This document shows positions 18,111-25,834 of a DNA stretch of 25,834 bases, one piece after another; the first letter of the stretch is position 1; every line of letters starts with the position of its first letter. The stretch is taken from positions 1 through 25,834 of the forward strand of contig CAJVPP010000821.1 of NCBI GenBank assembly GCA_910592005.1. The letters are read 5' to 3'. Below the pieces are notes generated by a model that was given only the letters and a program-made list of their open reading frames with translations, had not been told where the DNA came from and did not search any database. Made by a program: the position numbers and the translations under genes. The stretch comes from Funneliformis mosseae (lineage: Eukaryota > Glomeromycota > Glomeromycetes > Glomerales > Glomeraceae).

Positions 18111-19600
18111 AAAATTGCAGGCAAATTTGCTTGCAAAATGCTTGAAAGGATAAGTTTAGAATATAATTAATCTATAGTTTCTGGAAATCTTTGCAAGTTT
18201 ATTTCTAAAAAATAGATAATTCTAATTGAAGTTTAAGAAAGAATCTTATGTTTTTATTATGCTAGATATAATGTTTCTGCAATTTAAATAATACTAAAAG
18301 AAAAATTTTCAGAAATTATAAATTAAATTTATAATGATTTGTATAATTATATTTATTGAAAAGAAGGAGTAAAATGAAAATTTGATTCAAATAATTTTGT
18401 TAAAAAATTAAAATATCTTAAATCCAAGATAATGAATTTTGTTATAAAGTTTTAATAGATTTTTAGATAAATAAATTTAAGCAAGCAATTTGAATATTTT
18501 TTTGAATAAAAAAATAAATTATTATCACTTTTATTATATAATTATCTTTAATAATACATACAAACTAATAGGTTTAAAATGTTATTTGGCATTTTTACTA
18601 AAGGAAAACAATTATAATCAAAGTATATACTTTACTAAAGTAATTATAAATGATGAAATTGCAGAAAATTTTATTTGAACTTTTAAAAATGGTTAACAAT
18701 ACTTTATTAAAAATATTTCTAACTAATGAAGACTAAGTTATTATTAAAGCAGTAGATCTTATTTTTCAATTATATAAAATAAAACATATTTATATTTATG
18801 ATATCTTATAAAAAATATGATTAAAAACTTAAATAGTATTTTAGGATTGAAATGGTTTAAATTTATAAAGCTTTTTTATTAATATATTAATAATTATAAT
18901 AAAGATGACTTTTTAGAAAAATGGAATTAATTAAAAGTAAAATATTCATTAATTATAAAATACTTAAAAAAATGGATAAAAATTTAACCTATTAGGCATC
19001 ATATTATAATAAACAATAATTTATACAGATATGTTTACAATATAAAGAATAGAATTTATGAATAATCTCATAAAACACCATATGAATACTATAATATCTT
19101 TAGTAAATTTTTTAAAAGTATTTAAATCAGCCTTAGAAAGATGTAGAATTGGTAAAATTTATAAAAATAATATAGTTATTTCATTATTAATAGTAAGCCT
19201 TTATGAAAAACAAGCTTCAGAATATTAACAAATATAATTAATAAAGATCAGAAATAACTTTCTCAATATATATCATATAAAAGTTATAAATAAAAAAGAA
19301 ATTAATTTTTAAAAAATTATTTAAATAATGAACTAATGTTTATTTTTCTTTATAATAATAATAATAATAATAATAAAGTTTTATTTTATGTAAAATGATT
19401 TAATAATCAAAAAAAAAAGAATTATTAAATATTATTTAAAAAATAACCATATTTTATATTTATATTATTACATGATTTTTCTAGAATTATATCTTGTCAC
19501 ATTTTTAAAATTTCTATACAATTAAATCTAAAAGAATTCCTTAGTATTTATTTCCTATAAGATAGCAAAAGTTTTAGTGATAATATATTAATAATAATAT
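18111..19600 (+). pseudogene. MULE transposase remnant, catalytic and SWIM parts
   Basis: Plus-strand fragments follow the order of a Mutator-like transposase. An open piece at 18490-18678 reads NNTYKLIGLKCYLAFLLKEN and NYNQSIYFTKVIINDEIAEN, matching the D-x-TYKTN...P-L-x-F...AENF core around the first catalytic Asp (here replaced). Next come TFKN, the IKAVDLIF piece (about 18745), GLKWFKFIKLFY and EKWN with LKVKY (about 18920). Last is HDFSRIISCHIFKISIQLNL (19471-19530), the SWIM zinc-finger part with its Cys-x-His. Stops and frame changes are everywhere. It is the downstream part of the remnant at 15425-15880, separated by the pogo insertion, although a duplicated segment leaves open that two MULE copies are involved. 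Confidence 0.65.
19352..19376. repeat. (AAT)n microsatellite
   Basis: About eight uninterrupted trinucleotide units inside the decayed MULE remnant. Confidence 0.85.
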
Positions 19601-19985
19601 TAGAGAATTAGAAATACATGATGAAAATCAAAATATTAATATTAGAGAAAATAATCATAAAAATTATTATGATTTTTTAAACTAAACTTGGTAAGGTTCA
19701 GCAAATAATAAAAACTAATATGAAATAGCTAAAAATTTTATTTGTTATTTGATAAGTTAGTAAAAAAAGAAATTTTTTTTTATATTTTAGAAAAAATATC
19801 TTAAAATGACAAAAAATTAAAATCTGATAATATTAAAATCAAAAAATAATTTTATTTATTAATTATAATTTATTACATTATTAATCTAATTTGTATATTT
19901 ATTTTAAATAAAATTAAGAATACATTTTAAAAAGAAGAATTAAAAGTCAGCTTAAAATTACTAAAACTTTTAAAAATCTACATTA
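19601..19985. other. A+T-rich remainder of the MULE
   Basis: No gene. Likely the C-terminal and terminal-repeat part of the MULE, too eroded to place its end. Confidence 0.4.
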
Positions 19986-20114
19986 AAAATGGTTACCGCA
20001 ATTAAAAAAAATGGTGCAATTGAGTTGCAACTTGTGACGCAATTAAATTTTCTTATGGCGCAATTAAGTTGTAACTCAATTGAAATTTGAAAATAATTAT
20101 GGGGACCATCTTTA
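19986..20114. mobile_element. Fold-back MITE with 10-bp target duplication
   Basis: ATCTACATTA stands directly before (19976-19985) and after (20115-20124) the element. A 9-11 bp duplication is typical of Mutator-like insertion. The element is almost a full palindrome: the left end ATGGTTACCGCAATT and inner GCAATTGAGTTGCAAC face ATGGTCCCCATAATT and CAATTGAGTTACAAC read from the right. It is noticeably less A+T-rich than its surroundings, so it may be a later arrival. Confidence 0.78.
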
Positions 20115-20124
20115 ATCTACATTA

Positions 20125-20368
20125 ATATCATATTAATAAAATATATTTTAAGATAAATGAAATTGAAAAACAAGAAGAAAAATAAAATAATTTTTAAGGT
20201 TTAGAAGTAAAAATATATTATTATCAAAATAAAAAATAAGTTAAAATTATTTTTTTTATAAAATAAAATAGTATAAGCTTTTTTCACTTTTTTTCATTTT
20301 TCTTACTAATTTAATATTAAATAATACAAATAGTTCTCAGCGAAAAAAATGATGACACAATCTTTTAA
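20125..20368. other. A+T-rich spacer before the long inverted arm
   Basis: No feature seen. It may include an outer part of the left inverted arm, whose right-hand partner would lie beyond the Tc1 insertion and outside the window. Confidence 0.35.
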
Positions 20369-20895
20369 TAATTAATTTTTTGAAAGGATTTGTATAAATA
20401 ATTACATAATATTTTATATATATTATTAATCTAAATGTTATATATATTGTTTGAAGTTTACAATACATATTTTAATATGAATAAAATTTTTGTGATTAGG
20501 ATATAAAATTAAATTTAAACATTTGATCATTAAAATTAAGATTACAAAAATATTTTACTATATTAACAAGTTTTACCTACTAATAAAAAAATGTTTAGCT
20601 AAAAATTTTATAATAAAAATAATATATTTTATTAAAAAAGTAGGAAATAAAAAATATAAAATTAAATTAATATAAAAAAAAATTAATTTTCTAATTTTTA
20701 ATATTTTTAACTAGTATTTAAATTCAAATTGATAGAGAAGGTGAATACTTTTTATATTTTAATTTTTTAAGTGTATAATTTCTTAATCAAAAACATTTAA
20801 GAATAAAAGATTTTTGAAAGTTATTTATTAAAATCTTCTGTTATTTAAAAAAAGCTTTCTGTTATTCTTTTTATTAGAAACTATATATATATATT
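20369..20895 (+). repeat. Long inverted arm, left copy
   Basis: Starts TAATTAATTTTTTGAAAGG and runs inward. The best-preserved core, 20521-20550 (TTGATCATTAAAATTAAG), faces 25575-25604 on the other strand. Similarity continues through AAGTTATTTATTAAAAT (20818-20834) to TATATATAT near 20895, perhaps further. Confidence 0.75.
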
Positions 20896-21102
20896 TTTTA
20901 TAATAATTAGAAAAAAAGAATAATTCAAATGCATTATATCTTCAAAATTTGCTTGTATTTTTATTTGGTTTTATAATTATAATTATATAAACTAAAATAT
21001 AAAATAATTTAGATCAAAGGAATGATCATATAAATTTGTTAAATACATCATTTTCTTTTTTAAATATTATACATTCATTCATTTATTTTTTAAATATTAT
21101 TA
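20896..21102. other. Inner flank of the left arm
   Basis: A+T-rich with no gene. Weak similarity to the complement of about 24990-25058 suggests the inverted arm once continued here. Confidence 0.3.
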
Positions 21103-21379
21103 TTGTCTAAAGCGTAGCAAAAAATACTTCTGTTACAGTTAAAACTATGCAATGTTCATCTGTTTATCACAAAATTAACCAATTAAAATTTAGATTAGGT
21201 GTAATATAAACACATGCTTTTTACTTAGTTGTTTATATTTTATATTATCAGAATTAACGAATTTTTTTCATCTAATGCATATTAATAAATTAGCATTTAT
21301 AAAAAATCAATATTATATTAAATTATTTTTTAACTTTTTTTATTATACATTTAAGTATTATAAATTAACGCTTTAGATA
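21103..21379. repeat. Possible MITE with TCTAAAGCGT ends
   Basis: TTGTCTAAAGCGT at 21103-21115 is matched in inverse by AACGCTTTAGATA at 21367-21379. The G+C-containing core AAAGCGT stands out in this block. The 277-bp interior is not coding. The short matching ends and lack of a clear target duplication keep this tentative. Confidence 0.4.
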
Positions 21380-22271
21380 CACAACAGTTTCTATTCTCTA
21401 GTAAATAATAATATATTTAATTTATTTAATAGATAATAAATATTCTTTTTATTCAAAATTTTTATTCTATTTACTTTTATTAAAGATACATTTTTTATTA
21501 AATTAAATTTAAAATAACATAATATTTATATTTGTTTTTTTTTAAAAAAAAAAATATTAAATATTCAATAATTTAATTTTATTTATTTTTACATTAGAAA
21601 AATTCATAAATAAAGACTAGTACTTATTTTGTATAATTCACAATGCAGAAATAACAATTGTTCTTAATGGTATTCAAAAGAGTTATTCTATAAAAATTAA
21701 TTTTAAATTATTTAAAGGTTGAATAATTCAAATAAAAAATAAATTTATTAATATTATTAATAAGAAAATTGATAGTTATTATCAGAATTTTTTCTTAAAA
21801 ATATGCAAAAAAGTTAGGATTAAGAAAATATGAATTCTAATAGTATTAATAAATTGATTTGAAAAATTAAAAATAAGTAAAAAAATTTTTTAATATAGAA
21901 TTTATAAGAATTTATATTAAATTATATTAAATTTATTTTGCATAATCAAAATATTATAATTCAAAAAAATTAAATATTATTAATAATATATTTATTGAAC
22001 TTTTTATTTTAATATATAAAAACTCTTTTTAAAATCCAGTGGATTTGTTAAAGATAATTTTAGTTTCTGAAATTACATTACATTTAATTTCTTAGAATAA
22101 AAGTAATATAATATTTAAAGAGGCTAGAAAATTATGAAAGATAGTGAAGATTTTGGTATTTATATATATAGAGAATAGTCTTTAAACAAATTAATATAAA
22201 GAAAAAATATAAGTTTTTATTAATATACATTAATCTATTATTAAACTAATTTAATACATATAGATTCTTTA
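21380..22271. other. A+T-extreme interior of the long-arm element
   Basis: Nothing recognisable on either strand: stops in all frames, no motif, no sharp repeat. Confidence 0.5.
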
Positions 22272-22404
22272 TAATAGAAAGAAAGGAAACTATCAAAAAA
22301 AAATTTTTTGTTTTATAAGCTAAATATTATTTTTTAATAAAATAATTTTAAATTTAACATTAACTCAAAAAAAATTTTTTTAGTAGTTTTCTTTCTTTCT
22401 ATTA
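22272..22404. mobile_element. 133-bp MITE with about 38-bp terminal inverted repeats
   Basis: The left end TAATAGAAAGAAAGGAAAC (22272 onward) and the right end, inverted TAATAGAAAGAAAGAAAAC (to 22404), continue matching through ACTA-YC/T-AAAAAAA and into a T-run, so each arm is about 38 bp. The centre is short and A+T-rich. A TA lies at or next to each end, hinting at Tc1/mariner-type insertion. Confidence 0.72.
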
Positions 22405-25058
22405 CAAGAACTCATATCACTTTTATATAATTTAATTGAAATAGCTTTTATTTTTAAAAGTAATAAAATAATTGCTTATTCAAAAAATTTTTTTCAAATC
22501 TTTTATTTTAGTAAAATAATAAATTTTATTTAATGTTAAATACTTGAACTTTGAAAAAAAATCATGAAGTTTCAATAATATATCAATTTAGGAGTATAAG
22601 ATAAGAGTTTATATCTTCTAAGTTTAGGATAAAAATCGATATATTAAGAATTCTCAAGAAAAATAATTAAAAAATAAGATAAATAAATAGTATAAAATAC
22701 ATTTAATATATAATCCAAAAGAAAGCATAATAAAAATCATAAAAAAATTAAAAAAAATATAATTTATAAATTTCAAATTTTAGAGAATGTAAAATGTAAA
22801 GTAAAGATATATTTAAATTTTCATAATATTAAAAAAAGATAAGAAAAAGCTGAAATATTAGAAGAAACTGATAGTAGATTAAGATCATTAACTTTAATGA
22901 AAAGAAATATCAAAAGTTGTAAAATTTTACAACAAATAGAAAATATATAATATAATTTTTATTTTATATATAATAAGTGTATTTTATTAATATTACTTGT
23001 TAAAGAAATATATTGATAATGTTACATGAAAAAAGATTCTTAAGAAATTTTTAGCAAATAATAATATGAATCTGAAAAATATATAAAAATATATCAAATA
23101 AATTTAAAAGGTTAACTGAAATCAAAGATATTTATCACATAAGTGTTTATTAATATAATAGTATATTAGCTTAGGAAAGTTTAAAATAGTTATAAAAGAA
23201 ATATTATTAATTTTTTTTAAAATATTTAAGAATTTAAAAATTATCTTTTACAGATCTATTAACATTAGATATATTTATAATAAATAATTTAATATTATTC
23301 AAAAATTTTACTGTATATCAAAATAAAAAATAGTAATACTCTAATATAATTAAAGTAAATAACTGACCTTATGAAAATATAATTATCAATTAAAAAATAT
23401 TTTAATTCTTACTTAAAATAATTCTATTATTCAATTACTTCTGCAATTACAGAATAATCAATTAATAAATAAAAATTCCAATAGATAATCAAAGTAGAAT
23501 AGCATATAATTTTATATTTTTACCTATAATTATTAACAAAATATTAGATCAAATACAAATTAATAATATATTTTTACTTTAAGCAAAAATCTATTATATT
23601 TCTATTAATAAGTTCTAAATATCTAGATATATAATAAAAACCTTTTTAATATTTTATTTTTATAGAAATATTGATCTTTATTTTGAATAATCTTAGAATA
23701 TAAAATTAGTAAAATATTTTAAGTACTTAATATTATATAAAAATTGAAAATTTGCAAAAATCTATAATAAAGATCTTTGCTATATTCAATAATGAAATTA
23801 AAAGTTTTACAAAAGAAAAAATTATATAAAATAGAATTTTAATAATAGATAATTTAATATTATAAATATACAAGAAATAATTACTAATGATAATAAAAAA
23901 TTAGCAAATAAAATTATAAAATATAATGAAAGATTATAAAAATTGAGATAATTCTAAATGATATAAAATGTAAAATATTAGATTTTATTAAATAAATAGA
24001 TATCAAGGTTTAGTTTTCTATCTTTAGTATTATAAATATTTACTAGTCAATTTTATAAGTTAATGTTAAATGAAAAAATTTTAGAAGAAAAGCTAATTCA
24101 GTTAAATAATATCAATAGAATTTTGTTGCTATCTAGATTTTTAATAAATAATTTAAGTATTCTTTTATGATTAACTATTAAAATAATAGAATATTAAAGA
24201 TTATTAGTTCTAATTTAAGTTTTAACATAGAAGTATATACTTATATAAATTAAATAATATTAAAAATACATCTATCATTAATTAGATTATCTAAAATTAA
24301 ATAATAATAAAATAAAAAAGGTAATTTAATATATTGATTTAATAGTCATAATAAATAATCTAAATATAAATATACTAATATCTGAAAAATATTCATATTA
24401 AAAATTTGAATACAAAATTAATAATAACATATAAAATTACATTAAATTAATTAACAAATTACAAAATTATATATGTTATAATCTATCTTAATACCTTTAT
24501 ATCAATAAATAGATTAATAATCATATCAATTTAGATATTTAAAAGATTATTTAAATCAGATATTAATATAAGATAATAAAGAATAATCAAAATATATAAT
24601 AATTCTATTATTAATTATCATAATAAATTATAATTATAGAATTAACATATAAATATTAATTTTTAAGTCTATTTTCAGTAACTATACAATTTTATAATTT
24701 AGATCAATAGTATTTTAAGAAATTTTTAATTAAATTTTTAGTAAAGTAATTCTGATAACATTTTACTTATATTAATATAGAAATTACTATTTAGTAATAT
24801 TGTAGAATGAAATATATTAGCATAAAAAATTTGTTATCTTTTGTTAAGTATTCTATTTTATTACTTTAATCAAATATTTATTTCTTTGAATAAAGAATTA
24901 ATAAGATAACTTTAAGGATCTAATAATAGAAATAATAGTGAAAAAGAATACATAAAATAATCAGTCTTTAAATTATATTGTGATAAACTTAAAAATCTTG
25001 AAGAATATTTATTATTAAAATTACATTTAATATATAAATTAGTAAAAGAAAATAGATA
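22405..25058. other. Decayed interior of the long-arm element
   Basis: No intact gene. A plus-strand fragment at about 22850-22935 reads KAEILEETDSRLRSLTLMKR followed by NIKSCKILQQIENI before a stop, and looks like former coding sequence. Other scraps (for example near 23790 EIKSFTKEKII) exist, but I cannot name a family. The rest is A+T-extreme. Confidence 0.4.
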
Positions 25059-25229
25059 CAGTTAATTCTTATTATAATAAACTCTATATTCTAGACCTTA
25101 ACTTCACTATAAGGCTATAGTGAAGATTTTAAGAGATTTGATTAATCAATTCACTATAACAAGTGTATTTTTATTATATTATTCAAAAAATTTGTTATAT
25201 TAAGAATTTGCTATATTAAGAGTTGACTG
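25059..25229. mobile_element. 171-bp TA-flanked MITE (Tc1/pogo type)
   Basis: CAGTTAATTCTTATTATAA at the left and, inverted from the right, CAGTCAACTCTTAATATAG; each is bordered by TA (25057-25058 and 25230-25231). Near the right end the motif TTATATTAAGA/CTATATTAAGA is repeated in tandem. In the left half CTTCACTATA-AGGC-TATAGTGAAG (25102-25125) is a perfect 10-bp hairpin, and TTCACTATAA returns at 25150. No coding capacity. Confidence 0.78.
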
Positions 25230-25231
25230 TA

Positions 25232-25757
25232 ATATGTGAAAAAAAATATTATTTATATATACAGTTTTTAACTAAAAGAATAGTAAAAAGTTTTTTTTAA
25301 ATAATAAAAATTTTAATAAATAACTTTTAAAATTTTTTATTTTCAAATACTTTGATTAAGTAATTATATACTTAAAAAATTAAAATATAAAAAGTATTCT
25401 TCTTTTCTATTAATCTGAACTTAAATACAAATTAAAATACCAAAAAATTTTTAATATTAATTAATTTTATGCTATCTATTTCCTACTTATTTAATTAAAA
25501 TATATTATTTTTATTGTAAATTTTTTAACTAAATATTTTTTTATTAATGGTAAAACTTATTAATATAGTAAAAATTTTTGTAGTCTTAATTTTAATGATC
25601 AAATATTTAAATTTGAACTTATTTCATAATTACAAAAATTTATTTATATTGAAATATGTATTGCAGATTTCAAATAATACAAATAGTATTTAAACTAATA
25701 ATATATATAAAATACTATATAATTATTATATAAATCTTTTCAAAAAAAGTTAATTAT
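25232..25757 (-). repeat. Long inverted arm, right copy
   Basis: Reverse complement of the left arm at 20369-20895. It ends against the TA of the Tc1-like element at 25761 and begins at the TA bordering the MITE at 25059-25229, so both of its edges are set by other insertions. Confidence 0.72.
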
Positions 25758-25760
25758 ATA

Positions 25761-25834
25761 CAGAGGGTGGACAAAAGTATCCGCACACCCTCCATAACGT
25801 GAATTAATGCTAGTAAAGTCATATGAGCGCAATA
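25761..25834 (+). mobile_element. Terminus of a Tc1/mariner element, running off the window
   Basis: After TA (25759-25760) comes CAGAGGGTGGACAAAAGTAT followed by CCGCACACCCTCC, a standard Tc1-type end. Base composition changes abruptly to near balanced and no decay is visible, so the insertion seems recent. Only the outer 74 bases are present and the transposase is outside the window. Confidence 0.8.

Larger units (their letters stand above)
20369..25757. mobile_element. 5.4-kb element with long (about 525 bp) terminal inverted repeats
   Basis: The arms 20369-20895 and 25232-25757 are reverse complements over their whole length, collinear to within a few bases and, by eye, around 80% identical with mostly transition differences. 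Long arms of this size are seen in some MULE-type and other large DNA transposons. The interior (about 20.9-25.0 kb) has no readable transposase. Two inverted-repeat elements lie inside (21103-21379, 22272-22404) and one interrupts the right arm region (25059-25229). A Tc1 element starts exactly where the right arm stops, so the true outer limits may be larger. The family is not assigned. Confidence 0.7.

Noticed and set aside
18490..18678. 62-codon plus-strand frame as a small gene
   Set aside because: It starts at a TTG and is a fragment of the MULE transposase core, continuous in homology with broken sequence on both sides.
20369..25757. LTR retrotransposon
   Set aside because: The matching ends are inverted, not direct, and no reverse transcriptase or integrase motif is readable inside.
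1..25834. Mitochondrial origin of the A+T-extreme part
   Set aside because: No rRNA, tRNA or respiratory gene was seen, and the recognisable relics are nuclear DNA transposons continuous with spliced nuclear genes.

Overview
The window looks like nuclear DNA of a fungus, most likely an arbuscular-mycorrhizal (Glomeromycotina, Rhizophagus-like) species. The reasons are a very A+T-rich genome with long poly-A and poly-T runs, short 68-85 nt GT-AG introns, a divergent mating-type-like HMG-box gene, and many Tc1, pogo/Tigger, Mutator-like (MULE) and hAT-type DNA transposon remains. The species assignment is inference.

The window has two parts. Part A (1 to about 11.5 kb) has moderate A+T content and holds the genes. 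It starts inside a broken Tc1/mariner transposase (minus strand, 1-1106). Next come the likely exons of an unrecognised, probably decayed minus-strand gene (2016-3402), two short inverted-repeat elements (3741-3931, and a hAT-type MITE at 5781-5945), an intron-less gene for a 398-residue protein with an interrupted HMG box (6902-8098), a homopolymer-rich spacer, and an eight-exon gene for a UBE2T-class ubiquitin-conjugating enzyme (9853-11443). Two MluI cell-cycle boxes lie upstream of the E2 gene and a third is in its first intron, which suggests S-phase control.

Part B (about 11.5 kb to the end) is roughly 85% A+T or more by eye, contains no intact gene, and is a nest of decayed DNA transposons. 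Readable items are: a TA-flanked element with near-identical termini (12774-14299) carrying a smaller MITE; a MULE transposase remnant in two pieces (about 15.43-15.88 and 17.8-19.6 kb) split by a complete-ended 1.89-kb pogo/Tigger element (15882-17771); a fold-back MITE with a 10-bp target duplication (19986-20114); a 5.4-kb structure bounded by inverted arms of about 525 bp (20369-25757), itself carrying other inserts; and, at the right edge, the terminus of an apparently young Tc1-like element (from 25761). Differences from the expected transposase sequence are mostly C-to-T and G-to-A, as expected from repeat-directed mutation or decay of methylated cytosine.

The two good genes are not obviously linked in function. 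One is a putative HMG-type DNA-binding regulator and the other a DNA-repair ubiquitin enzyme; both sit just outside the decayed block. No tRNA, rRNA or CRISPR array was seen.
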